Of a DNA stretch of 64,000 nucleotides, positions 35,256 to 44,659 are shown piece after piece. Position 1 is the first letter of the stretch. Every line of letters starts with the position of its first letter. Below the pieces are notes generated by a model. It saw only the letters and a program-made list of their open reading frames with translations. It was not told the DNA's origin and ran no database searches. A program made the translations under genes and the position numbers. The stretch comes from Dehalobacterium formicoaceticum (GTDB lineage Bacteria; Bacillota; Dehalobacteriia; Dehalobacteriales; Dehalobacteriaceae): positions 1,494,501-1,558,500 of the forward strand of contig NZ_CP022121.1 in assembly GCF_002224645.1 (NCBI RefSeq). Direction: 5' to 3'.

Positions 35256-36047
35256 TCAACTGACGCGGTCTAAGGCTTTGAGAATACCGTACATGATGGC
35301 CGGGGGTCGGGGCGGACATCCCGGAATGTAAACATCCACCGGGAGAATACAATCAATGCCGTTTTTGGTGGCATAAGTGTCCTGGAAAATGCCGCCACTG
35401 CAGGCACAGGCACCTACCGCCACCACCAGCTTAGGGTCGGGGGCGGCGGTATAGGTCTTGATCAATGCAAGCTCCATGTTTCTGGTGGCAGTGCCGGTCA
35501 CCAGTAGTAAATCCGCATGTCTGGGGGAAGCAACAAAATGTATGCCTAACCTTTCCAAATCATTTATGGAATTGTTTAGAGCATTAATCTCATAATCACA
35601 GCCGTTGCAAGAACCGGCGTCAACTTCTCTGATGTTTAAGCTGCGCCCAAAAATTCGGTATGCCTTTTGTTGAATTTTTTCTCCAATAATCTCATATGAT
35701 TCATGGGGAAGGTCCCGCGTTTCAATCACAATAGGTGAGTGGCGCAGATCGTTCCGATTTTTTGCGGCCAACTCAATCTGGTTGGTCATCTGAGCCGCAC
35801 CTGTGGGGCAAACCTCGGTACATAAGGTGCAAAAGATGCATTGATCAAGGTTGATCCCGATATCCTTCTTTGCGGCATCCATGACAATGGCAGAAGCAGG
35901 ACAGTCAGAAACGCATATACCGCAAAAGGTGCATTTACTGAGCTCAATTGCCGGCTTGCCGATGACCTGGCCGGCATCCAAAGCTTCTTTGGGATATTTC
36001 GTTGTGATTCGCGGATATTGGACAATCTTTTTGATCATATTATACAT
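35256..36047 (-). CDS. HycG/NuoB-like subunit fused to a 2x[4Fe-4S] ferredoxin domain (Ehr complex)
   Basis: A 263-aa soluble subunit. Residues 36-95 hold two [4Fe-4S] motifs, CTFCGICVSDCP and CIFCTLCTEVCP, as in HycF/HyfH. Residues 125-263 are the NuoB/HycG domain with the ligands of the terminal cluster: GSCNGCDYEI, GACACSGG and PGCPPRPPAIMYG. Normally these are two proteins; here they are fused. In the complex it would pass electrons to the membrane arm. Last gene of the minus-strand operon. Confidence 0.9.
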   Translation of the reverse strand: MYNMIKKIVQYPRITTKYPKEALDAGQVIGKPAIELSKCTFCGICVSDCPASAIVMDAAKKDIGINLDQCIFCTLCTEVCPTGAAQMTNQIELAAKNRNDLRHSPIVIETRDLPHESYEIIGEKIQQKAYRIFGRSLNIREVDAGSCNGCDYEINALNNSINDLERLGIHFVASPRHADLLLVTGTATRNMELALIKTYTAAPDPKLVVAVGACACSGGIFQDTYATKNGIDCILPVDVYIPGCPPRPPAIMYGILKALDRVS

Positions 36048-36112
36048 TTTACTGCATTCCTTTCTAAAACGAAAAATGGCAGATTATTTTTGGTAAATAT
36101 AGTTACAGGTTA

Positions 36113-37695
36113 TTACAGATCATTACCTGCGTAGGACAAATTAAAGCTTTTGTTAATCAGTGGAAAGTCCGGTACAACATTTCCTTTGACGGCATGACAT
36201 AGAGCCGGCCAGTTGCAAAAGGATGGAGTTCGGATTTTATAGCGATAAAGGGTGTTATTTTCCCCCGTCATCACCCAATGGACATTTTCCCCCCGGGGAG
36301 ACTCGACCAGGCTGAAGGCAAACTGATAGGGTGGTACTTCATGAAAAGGCTCCCTGATTTTGCCCTGAGGCATACTCTCTACAGCTTGATTGATGATATC
36401 CAGTGAGGTCTGGCACTCTTCAATTTTTACGTTCATACGACAGTTCACATCTCCATTCTTATGGTTGGGAATGGTGAAGTGGAGTTTATCATAGACCTCG
36501 TAGGGAAAGGATCTTCGCACATCATAGTGAATCCCCGAAGCCCGTCCTCCGGGGCCAACAGCATTTAAATCCAAAGCAATTTGGTGCTCCAAAATACCGG
36601 TATGTTCCACCCGATCAATAAACATGTTTTTGTTTTTGATGATCGTGATGGTCTCCCTTAACTCCTTTTTCATCTTTGCTAAACTTTCCAGGATCTTTTT
36701 TCTTTGCCGGCGACAAAGTCCAGGCGGCAGCCCCCCAGCTTGTTTACACTGCGTAAAAAGCGCATCCCGCAAAGCTCATCGGCCAGGTCATAAGCCCAGG
36801 CGCGCAGCATATTAAATTGAGAGGCGGCAAAGCCATAGGCCACATCAGTACAAATCCCCGTCAGATCACCCAGGTGGCTGGTGAGACGTTCCAGTTCCCC
36901 AAAAATGACGCGGGTGTACATCGCCCGTTCCGGAATGGTTACCTGGGCAATCTTTTCTATCGCCTGGCAATAGGCCTGGGAGTTGGCAAAGGTTTCATCA
37001 CCGGAGATCCGCTCAGCCACATAGAGGCAATGCTCAATGGACCGTCCTTCACACATTTTTTCGATGCCCTTATGAACAAAATAAAGCTGGGCCTCCAAGT
37101 TGATGATCGGCTCTCCCGCCACGCTAAAGCGAAAATGTCCCGGTTCGATGATGCCGGCATGCACCGGTCCTACCGGAATCTCATAAACCCCATCACCCAT
37201 CACCTGCGTAAATGGCATTTCCTGATTATCAAAGGGAGGCTTCTCTTGTCCATTAAAATCCTTGCGCAGGGGATAGATCCCTTTCGGCCAATTACTATGA
37301 AAGATCAACCTTTTGGGATCGGGATGACCTTGGGGAATTAGACCGAACAGATCCTTAATTTCCCTTTCATAGACGGCTGCTCCGGGGATTTTTACGGCAA
37401 TGGAAGTAAAAGTTGGATCTTCCGGGGCAATCCCGGTTTTGATGATGAGCAGCACTCCTTGATCGCGATCAGCAAAGGCATAATAAAGGACGAATCTATC
37501 TGATAGGATGCGTTCGTCATTGGCAAACATGGAGATCAAGGGGCAGTTTAGTTCCTGATCAATAAAAGTGATGATCTCTAAGATGATCCTTGGATTTACC
37601 TCCAGATAAAACTCATTGGTGTGAGCAATCTTTTGTGAAATAATATGATCCGCAAATTTTTCCACGAGTATTTTACGATAATCCTTTTTATTCAT
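36113..37695 (-). pseudogene. NuoC-NuoD/HycE-like large subunit of the Ehr complex, interrupted by a frameshift at an A6 run
   Basis: Two frames form one protein of about 527 aa. The 5' frame (37695-36679) carries the NuoC domain (GAAVYEREIKDLFGL, then GIYPLRKDF) and half of the NuoD/HycE domain. The rest continues in the frame ending at 36113. The join is at a run of six A on the coding strand (36701-36696): a seventh A gives VAGKEKKILESLAKM, matching the protein's natural continuation. The usual RxCGxC near the start of the NuoD part is RISGDE and the C-terminal DPCxxC is replaced by NLSYAGNDL, so no NiFe site can form. This marks it as an energy-converting-hydrogenase-related (Ehr) subunit. 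Sequence error, true mutation and recoding by slippage all remain possible. Confidence 0.82.
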
Positions 37696-37699
37696 GGTT

Positions 37700-39184
37700 T
37701 TATTCCCCCCTTATAATCCGTGTTGCGCTGTAAATCAGCTCTTTAAGCTCTGCGGGCAGATAAAAACCGGTGATTAATATCAAAAAGAGCAGGAGTAAAA
37801 TTACCCCAATGCCTGCTGGATTTGTTTTGCGCGTAACCGGCATTTCCGGCATTTCTTGCTCTGAACCTGTACCATAAAACATGCGCAGCATATTAAAAAC
37901 AATTCCGGCAAAAACCATGGCCAGCAGGAGGGCGAATATCCCACCGATGATATATCTGCCATCGGCAAAAATGGCTGCAATAATGTTCACCTCACTGGCA
38001 AAAATGCTAAAGGGAGGAGTTCCGGCAATGGCAAACAAACCGAGGAGAAAGGCCGTCCCGGAAATAGGCAGCATTTTTAAGATGCCCTTAACCCTGGCAA
38101 TCCTCCCTGTATGATAGGTATGAAGAATATTCCCTGTCGCAAAGAAGAGCATGGATTTGGTCAGGGAATGGTTGATCATATGCAGCAGGGCGCCAAAGAT
38201 AGCGGCCGGGGTAAAAAGACCTAAGCCGAAGGCGATGATTCCCATATGCTCAATGCTGGAATAAGCCAGGAGACTTTTGTATTCTTTTTGTGAAAGGATG
38301 ATCACTGCTGCAATCCCGATGGATAACAGACCTGTGGCCATCAAAAGATTGCCTGTAAAATCACTGCCTGCCAAATTTTTATTGACAATGGCCACTGCGC
38401 GCATAATGCCATACATGGCGCTGTTCAAGAGAACTCCCGAAAGGAGGGCGCTGATGGGAGACGGTGCCTGGCTATGAGCGCCGGGCAACCAGGTGTGCAT
38501 CGGTGCCAAACCGGCTTTGGTGCCAAAGCCCACGATGATAAAGAGAAAGGATAACCTTAAAAAGGGGCTTTTTAATGCTTCCGCCTGGGCAAATAAGGCA
38601 GTCCAATCCAGCAGCTGACCCTCACCTAATACACCTGAGGAGGAAAGATGAAGGAGAATAATCCCCAAAAAGGCTAGGGAAATCCCGACAGAACAGATAA
38701 TAATGTATTTCCAGGCAGCTTCCAGGGATTCCTTGGTATTATAAAAACCCACTAAAAAAACAGAGGCCAGAGTTGTCGCCTCAATGGCTACCCACATAAT
38801 CCCCATATTTTTCACCGTTAGGGCCAGAATCATGGTAAAGATAAAAGTATAGAGCAAAATATAATAGAGGCGGATTTGATCCTCGCCGATTTTTTCCTGC
38901 CGCAGGTCTTCCTCCAGATAGCCCACAGAATAAACACTGACCAAAAAGCTTAGGAAAATCACGATATCTAGGACAATAATACTTAAGGCATCGATATAAA
39001 AGAAACCGCCCCAGATGGGATCATTGATTACACCCTCAAGAATAATATTTTTAGTTAGCCCCATGGCCATAATCAACATTAAGGCCGAGGCCAACAGGCT
39101 CAGCTTATGGAGTACACTCCGGTTTTTGATCACCAATGCCAAAAGCACCGTGATTACCGGGATCAACAGCAGCATATATCCCAT
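37700..39184 (-). CDS. HyfF/NuoN-like ion-pumping membrane subunit
   Basis: A 494-aa antiporter-like subunit (14 membrane helices) of the NuoL/M/N family. Key charged residues of the channel are seen: Glu in VAIEATTLASVFLVG, Lys in GFGTKAGLAPMHTWLP and Lys in FNHSLTKS-type segment (MINHSLTKSMLFF). It starts at ATG 39184 with GAGG upstream and ends five bases before the large-subunit gene. With two such subunits in the operon the complex can be expected to translocate H+ or Na+. Confidence 0.9.
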   Translation of the reverse strand: MGYMLLLIPVITVLLALVIKNRSVLHKLSLLASALMLIMAMGLTKNIILEGVINDPIWGGFFYIDALSIIVLDIVIFLSFLVSVYSVGYLEEDLRQEKIGEDQIRLYYILLYTFIFTMILALTVKNMGIMWVAIEATTLASVFLVGFYNTKESLEAAWKYIIICSVGISLAFLGIILLHLSSSGVLGEGQLLDWTALFAQAEALKSPFLRLSFLFIIVGFGTKAGLAPMHTWLPGAHSQAPSPISALLSGVLLNSAMYGIMRAVAIVNKNLAGSDFTGNLLMATGLLSIGIAAVIILSQKEYKSLLAYSSIEHMGIIAFGLGLFTPAAIFGALLHMINHSLTKSMLFFATGNILHTYHTGRIARVKGILKMLPISGTAFLLGLFAIAGTPPFSIFASEVNIIAAIFADGRYIIGGIFALLLAMVFAGIVFNMLRMFYGTGSEQEMPEMPVTRKTNPAGIGVILLLLFLILITGFYLPAELKELIYSATRIIRGE

Positions 39185-39189
39185 CTTTT

Positions 39190-39846
39190 CTATCCTCTCA
39201 AATTTTTCATTTTATTGATGTCAATTGAATCAAATTTTTCATAAATTCTAAATACCATCAAGCCCATAATTAATACCCCGGTAAGGAGATCAATGAAGAT
39301 TCCCAGATCCACGATCAGAGGCATACCTTTGGTCACGAACATTGCGGTGGCAAAAATTCCGTTTTCCAGCACCAAAAAGCCTACGATTTGACCAATTGCT
39401 TTCTTCCGGGTGATCATAAAAAATAGTCCGATTAAGACTACAGATACTAAATTAATCATCTGCAGGTTAACCTCTCCTTCATGGAGACCTTCAATAGAAG
39501 AGAAGGTTAAATAAGAAAATACAAATAAAAGAAAGGAAATAAATATTAAAATGGGGATATTTAGAATAAAGTCCTTTTCTACCGTATGTTCCACATGTTC
39601 ATAAGTCTTATTAAGAAGGTTAGGGATGTAGATCACTTTTAAGAGCACCATGATCCCGCATAAGATCAAAGCATCAAAGCGACCGTCCTGAGCAAAGCTT
39701 TCCAGACCAATGATCCCTGCGCCCAGAGCGATTAACAGGGATTGCAGCCGAAATGTTCTGACATAGGATCCAATCCTTTTATTGGCAATGAGAATAAAGG
39801 AGGTTAGCAAAATAAGCAGGGATAAGGTATCAAGAAAATTTGTCAT
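39190..39846 (-). CDS. HyfE/NuoK-like membrane subunit
   Basis: A 218-aa protein with about seven hydrophobic segments. The C-terminal part (LVSVVLIGLFFMITRKKAIG, then VGFLVLENGIFATAMFVTKG) shows the NuoK-type pattern with the conserved Glu in LENGIF. Length and gene position (between HyfC- and HyfF-like genes) are those of HyfE in hydrogenase-4 clusters. A weak AAAGGAATG site precedes ATG 39846. Confidence 0.87.
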   Translation of the reverse strand: MTNFLDTLSLLILLTSFILIANKRIGSYVRTFRLQSLLIALGAGIIGLESFAQDGRFDALILCGIMVLLKVIYIPNLLNKTYEHVEHTVEKDFILNIPILIFISFLLFVFSYLTFSSIEGLHEGEVNLQMINLVSVVLIGLFFMITRKKAIGQIVGFLVLENGIFATAMFVTKGMPLIVDLGIFIDLLTGVLIMGLMVFRIYEKFDSIDINKMKNLRG

Positions 39847-39875
39847 GGTTTTTCATTCCTTTGTCAAACAAAATA

Positions 39876-40823
39876 TTATCTTCCTAGCAGGAAGTAATTG
39901 ATAAAACCTAAAAAAGATAAGATAAAGGATAAGGCTGCCAAATTAGGTAGGCTAAAGAGGCGTAACTTAACCGTATTTACTTCAATGAAGGCAATCAGGA
40001 TCGCGAGGAAAATCACCTTGATCACATAAAATAAAAGGGATAGCAACACGGCTCCCGCCCCGGATAAGAAAATCAGATGGTCATGGGGCAAAAAAATGTT
40101 GACCAAAAAGGTGATTAAAGCCAGTTGTTTGATCACGGCACTTAACTCCATTAAAGCCAGATGTCGGCCTGAGTACTCTAAGATCATCGCCTCATGCACC
40201 ATAGTCAGTTCCAGGTGCGTAGCCGGATCATCTACCGGGATCCGGGAGGTTTCTGCAATGATGATGATCAGGAAAGCAAGAAAAATCATTAAATAAACAG
40301 GCTGTACCAGTGGTAATTCCAGGGAATTTGAAGCATTCATCATATTATAGATGGAAGTAGATCTGGAAATCAGTCCGATCGTGAAGAAGGAAATCAACAT
40401 GGACGGTTCCATTAATGAGGAAATCATCCCTTCTCTGCTGCTGCCCATTCCGCCAAAGGTGCTGGCTGTATCTAATCCGGAGAGCATCATAAAAAATCGA
40501 CTCAGGGCAAAAATATAAATCAGCATAATGGCGTCCCCGGGAAAAGAGGCGGGAGCCATCAAAGTGGAAACGGGTACCAGCAGTGCTGCCGCCATGGTAG
40601 CACCAAAAACCAGATAAGGAGTGACATGATAAATCCAAGAAGATGTCTGGGAAATAACCACATCTTTTTTCATTAATTTATATAAGTCAAAGTACATCTG
40701 AAAAATGGGTGCCCCCGTTCTTTTTTGGGAAAAGGCTTTTACTTTCTTGATGATGCCATTCACCAATGGTGCCAGAAGCAGGATGATCAATATTTGAATG
40801 GGGAAATAAACAAGACTGTGCAT
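39876..40823 (-). CDS. HyfC/HycD (NuoH-like) membrane subunit
   Basis: A 315-aa protein of eight membrane helices that anchors the soluble arm. Characteristic NuoH/HycD loops: KAFSQKRTGAPIFQMYFDLY after helix 1, GMGSSREGMISSLMEPSM, and ETSRIPVDDPATHLELTMVHEAM, which carries the conserved Glu/Asp residues facing the electron-accepting site. AAAGGAG precedes ATG 40823. Confidence 0.93.
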   Translation of the reverse strand: MHSLVYFPIQILIILLLAPLVNGIIKKVKAFSQKRTGAPIFQMYFDLYKLMKKDVVISQTSSWIYHVTPYLVFGATMAAALLVPVSTLMAPASFPGDAIMLIYIFALSRFFMMLSGLDTASTFGGMGSSREGMISSLMEPSMLISFFTIGLISRSTSIYNMMNASNSLELPLVQPVYLMIFLAFLIIIIAETSRIPVDDPATHLELTMVHEAMILEYSGRHLALMELSAVIKQLALITFLVNIFLPHDHLIFLSGAGAVLLSLLFYVIKVIFLAILIAFIEVNTVKLRLFSLPNLAALSFILSFLGFINYFLLGR

Positions 40824-40865
40824 ATTTGCCGCTCCTTTTTCTTACGATCAAACTTAAAACATAAC

Positions 40866-42914
40866 TTAAACGAGGTGATTATATAGTAACAAGACCAGGA
40901 TTGCGACGAGAATATAAAAAAGGTATAAATGGATGCTACCCGTCTGAATCGAGAGCTTTGTTTTAATGGAAAACTTGCTTATGATCAGGATCAGGGGATT
41001 ATACAAATGTTTCTCAAAAATGGGTTCGGTAGTAACCCGGTAATTTTGGGTCAGGGGAAAATAGGGAGAAGCACCTTTTTCCGTTTTCAGTTCTCGCCCA
41101 GGGCGGTATAAAATTCTAAAAACAATGCGCAGCGGTTTGGAAAAACCAGTGGAGCTGTATTGCATCCTGGCATTTATTTCCTTGAAGCCACAATCCCAGG
41201 TATTATATTTCCTTTCCCGGTATTTTCCGCCGATAATTCTGACCATCATCAGGCCCAAAAGGACAAGCAAGGCTAAAGCAAGTAGCAAAAAGCTGGGGGA
41301 GATGCTGTTACCGCCTACATTCAAGGGTAGGTAAGCCACAAGCCATCCTCCCTGGAGCTGTTCCGTCACAGATACACCGGTGAAAACCCGGCCGATCTTG
41401 TCCGCGATACCCAGGAAAAACATGGGGAAAATACCCAAGATCAGACAAAGAGCAGCGAGAAACCCCATACCTGCGAGCATAGAAGTGGGAACCTCCTCTG
41501 CATTTGCGGCCACCGTGCTGCGGGATCGGCCCAAGAAAGAGATACCGAAGAGTTTAACAAAACACACAGCTGCTAATGCACCACATAAAGCCAGAGCAGC
41601 CGCGGTGAGGATATATAACATATTGATGCCACCGGCACTATCCAAATCAATATTAGCAAAAAGAGACTGATAAGTTAGCCATTCGCTGACAAAGCCGTTA
41701 AAAGGCACGATGGCCGATATGGCGAGAGCGAAACACAAAACAAATATCGATGTCACCGGCATCTTTTTAATTAAGCCGCCTAATTCCTCCATATTCTTGG
41801 TGTGGGTTGCGTATTGAATAGCACCGGCGCCAAGGAAAAGACCGCCCTTAAACAAGGTGTGATTAAAGGTATGAAAAAGGGCTGCTGTGAGAGCCAAACC
41901 GCCGAGAAATACATTATGCTGGGCGAATGCGATAAAACTAACCCCCAGGCCAATGAAAATAATACCGATATTTTCTATGCTGGAAAAGGCAAGAAGTCTT
42001 TTTACGTTGTCTTCCATAAGGGAGTATGCGACTCCTAACACTGCTGAGATCACGCCTATACAGAGAATCAATACACCCCACCAGGTATGCTGGATGCCTA
42101 AATAAATCAGGTCAAACCGGATCAATCCATAAATGGCTGTCTTAATCATGATACCCGACATCAAAGCGGACACGTTACTGGAAGCTGCCGGGTGAGCATA
42201 GGGCAGCCAAATATGCAGGGGAATCACCCCGGCCTTGGTGCCGAAGCCAATGAGGAGCAGGATAAAGATTATATTTTTTGCTGTCTCAGGTATGACAGCA
42301 GAACTTCCGAAAATATCAAAGGAACCGGTGAAGCTAAAGATGATCATAAAGGCGATTAATAAAAAGGTGGCCCCGATATGGGTCATGATAATGTACAGGG
42401 TGCCTGCTTTTTGATTTTCTTCCTTCTCCGATTCAAAAACCACTAAAAAGTAAGAAAGGAGGGACATCACTTCCCAAGCTATAAAGAAAAAAACAGTATT
42501 TCCGGCAGTCATGACCAAAAACATGGATAAAATAAAAGTGGCATAGAGAAAATTAAAAAGCCCTACATTCCTTTTCCCGTAGTAGTGGGCATTATATCCT
42601 AAGGAATAGAGGGATACGGCAAGTACCAAAACAGATAAACCCAGAATAAAGAAGCTCGCTAGATCGTCGATAACCAGATCCAGGTCAATAAGGGGGATGG
42701 ACGTGCTAAAATGAATTAGCGTGAGCATCCCTCTGTCTGATAAGAGATAGTTTAATGATGCGAAGATCCCCAGAGTTGCCCCTGCGATACAAAGAAGGTT
42801 AGCGATGATATTACATCTTTTATGACGCTTCCTTAATAAAAGGGAAAGCAAAGCAGCAGCAATATATAGTAAAATATTTGCAAAAAACAAATTATCCGGT
42901 TGCAAGCTAAACAC
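40866..42914 (-). CDS. HyfB/NuoL-like ion-pumping membrane subunit
   Basis: A 682-aa antiporter-like subunit, first gene of the operon. Channel residues: FFIAWEVMSLLSYFLVVFE (Glu), GFGTKAGVIPLHIWLPYAHP (Lys), FHTFNHTLFKGGLFLGAGA (Lys), and a long C-terminal extension after GISFLG. GTG 42914 is chosen because AGGAGG lies ten bases upstream; the frame is open further to 42986. A candidate operon promoter on the minus strand is TTGACG (43021-43016) with TAGGCT 18 bases on. Confidence 0.88.
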   Translation of the reverse strand: MFSLQPDNLFFANILLYIAAALLSLLLRKRHKRCNIIANLLCIAGATLGIFASLNYLLSDRGMLTLIHFSTSIPLIDLDLVIDDLASFFILGLSVLVLAVSLYSLGYNAHYYGKRNVGLFNFLYATFILSMFLVMTAGNTVFFFIAWEVMSLLSYFLVVFESEKEENQKAGTLYIIMTHIGATFLLIAFMIIFSFTGSFDIFGSSAVIPETAKNIIFILLLIGFGTKAGVIPLHIWLPYAHPAASSNVSALMSGIMIKTAIYGLIRFDLIYLGIQHTWWGVLILCIGVISAVLGVAYSLMEDNVKRLLAFSSIENIGIIFIGLGVSFIAFAQHNVFLGGLALTAALFHTFNHTLFKGGLFLGAGAIQYATHTKNMEELGGLIKKMPVTSIFVLCFALAISAIVPFNGFVSEWLTYQSLFANIDLDSAGGINMLYILTAAALALCGALAAVCFVKLFGISFLGRSRSTVAANAEEVPTSMLAGMGFLAALCLILGIFPMFFLGIADKIGRVFTGVSVTEQLQGGWLVAYLPLNVGGNSISPSFLLLALALLVLLGLMMVRIIGGKYRERKYNTWDCGFKEINARMQYSSTGFSKPLRIVFRILYRPGRELKTEKGASPYFPLTQNYRVTTEPIFEKHLYNPLILIISKFSIKTKLSIQTGSIHLYLFYILVAILVLLLYNHLV

Positions 42915-43200
42915 GAAGCAAAAACCTCCTATGATGACTGTCAATAGAATTGTGTCAAAAGACTTGAACACGTGGACAGTCACCAACTCTTAGCCTATCA
43001 TATTTTAAATATCTTCGTCAACTTATAATGAAACGATTGAAATGCAGGGACGGTTTGAAGTGACCCCTCTTTAATATACACTTTATGTACAGTTGACACC
43101 CCTTGATAAGTGGAACAAAATTTGCGATTCTCTCGTATTTTAACTTGGAGTCAATCTGCAGTAAAAACCAAATACTTTGTAAGAGAAGGAGATGGCTGAA
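42915..43200. other. Intergenic region shared in part with 50520-50631
   Basis: Holds the leader of the Ehr operon (minus) and of the truncated stalk gene (plus). From about 43090 (GTTGACAC-CCTTGATAAGTGG) onward it is the same sequence as the leader of the intact stalk gene at 50520-50631, with few differences. 43050-43077 resembles the exporter terminator region at 35224-35251. Confidence 0.7.
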
Positions 43201-43746
43201 ATGAAACATACACTGAAGACTGGGCTACTTGTGATCATGATCATGCTGATCATGTCCGGCGTTGCCGTGACACAAGTGAGCGCCCAGGGCAGGGATGTCC
43301 AGGTTAAGATCAATCGTTTTAGTGAATGGGGGGAAATTGTCCAGAACAGCATCGAGTTTGAGCATCAAGAAAAACCCAGGCTGGAGCAGGGAAGGGTACT
43401 CATTCCTCTAAGAAAAATTTCTGAGTCCTTAGGATTTACCGTGACCTATGATCACAAATCAAAGAAAATTGATTTGGCTGACCACACCGGAAAAAAGATG
43501 TCCTTAACCATATCCGATAAAACCGCGATGGTCAACAATAAACCCGTGAAGATGGATGTGCCTGCCAAGGTAGTTAACCAGCTTACCTTTGTTCCTCTCC
43601 GGTTTGTCAGTGAGAATTTTGATCAGGTGGTAAAGTGGGATCCGTCAACCCGTACAGTACTCATCGATAATTTCACGGCGACACGAGGGGACGGGCGACA
43701 CGAGGGGACTGTCCCTCCGTGTTTTCGTGTTTTCCAAAACCATTGA
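43201..43746 (+). pseudogene. 5' copy of the stalk-domain gene, cut off by an IS-derived sequence
   Basis: Residues 1-159 are nearly identical to the first 159 of the protein at 50632: signal peptide (LLVIMIMLIMSGVAVTQVSA), then a copper-amine-oxidase-N-like stalk domain (LEQGRVLIPLRKISESLGFT ... MVNNKPVKMDVPAKVV ... FVPLRFVSENF ... WDPSTRTVLIDNF). Homology ends sharply at 43677, after TTCACG. Beyond it the frame reads into foreign sequence and stops at 43746. Start is ATG 43201 rather than 43192, matching AGAAGGAG spacing. A short exported stalk domain could still be made. Confidence 0.85.
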
Positions 43747-44488
43747 TCGCTGTCTTTGTTGTAAGTGACCGTATGCCTTTTTGCTCAATGAACAAGTCGC
43801 TTTCCAATATCTCCTGAGCTTCTTCAACTGCCTCTATAACTTTCTCGGATGATTCTTCGCTAACTTGCTCTATCAGGTCTTCAAGATAGTCTTTCATAAC
43901 TTGTTTGGCTTCAGCATGATCTTCTATTTGCGTGTAATCGGGTATTTCATATTCTTCCTGCCCTTTGGCTTTAAATATCTTCTTAGCCAGGTGTTTCATG
44001 ATGCGTTCGGGTATTTTTTTAATGGTGTTTGCATTAATATGAGTAGTGTCTATGGCAATTCCGTTACTGCTTTTAATTATGCCTTTTTCTACACATTGGC
44101 GTACAATCTCGGTAATGATAGTATCCATGTTAATATCTTTTAAGCGCTGGGTGCGAAATTTAGTCAGTAAGCTAGTTTCAGGCAGAGGATCTTCTGGATT
44201 AAGTCCCACAAACCATTTGTAAGCCAGATTTACGGACATATCTTGTATCAACTGTTCATCGGACAGTGTGTACAAATGCTTCAGGATCTGTATCCTCAGC
44301 ATCATTTCGGGTTCTTTGGCGGGTCGACCAAAGTTCTTGCAATACCTATCGGCTAACAGCTCATTGACAGAACTAAGTGATATTGCTGAATTTATTTGTT
44401 TTAATATATGATTTTCTGGTATCATGTTGTACAATATGTTATAGAAGCTACTTTGCTTAAAGGTGGTTTCAACTAACATAAAAAGCAT
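43673..44488 (-). pseudogene. C-terminally truncated IS1182-family transposase
   Basis: A 271-aa minus-strand frame (likely start ATG 44479, with GGAGGG upstream). It shows the family's N-terminal part: SVNELLADRYCKNFGRPAKEPEMMLRI in outline, LPETSLLTKFRTQRL, the first catalytic Asp in IAIDTTHINANT, and a helical insertion. Sequence homology fades after LFIEQKGIRSL; the second half with the other catalytic residues is missing, so it is inactive. Upstream, AAAAAGCAT (44479-44487) and ATGCTTTTT (near 44540) form an inverted pair, and the stretch to about 44575 looks like the element's end. The gap 44489-44659 holds only this IS end and dispersed short repeats. Confidence 0.82.
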
Positions 44489-44659
44489 CCCTCCAGGTAT
44501 ATTTTGTTGTGGTGACTTAATTATACCATTGTGGGTATGCTTTTTGTGTTTTACTGAAGACTTTTTCAGTGGTCTCGGACTGTCCCTCCGTGTTTTTTGA
44601 GCCTTTTTGGGGGCAAAACTTCCGATTAACCCATTTAAGAACCGTTCCCCCGTTTCACT

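Noticed and set aside
36113-36772. A separate 219-aa hydrogenase-type gene with start at 36772
   Set aside because: The first 20 or so codons are antisense to nothing real and out of frame with the large subunit; the homologous part begins exactly at the A6 run, so it is the second half of one gene.
35256-42914. Calling the operon a [NiFe] hydrogenase-4 or formate hydrogenlyase
   Set aside because: Both cysteine pairs that bind nickel are missing from the large subunit, and no maturation genes are nearby.
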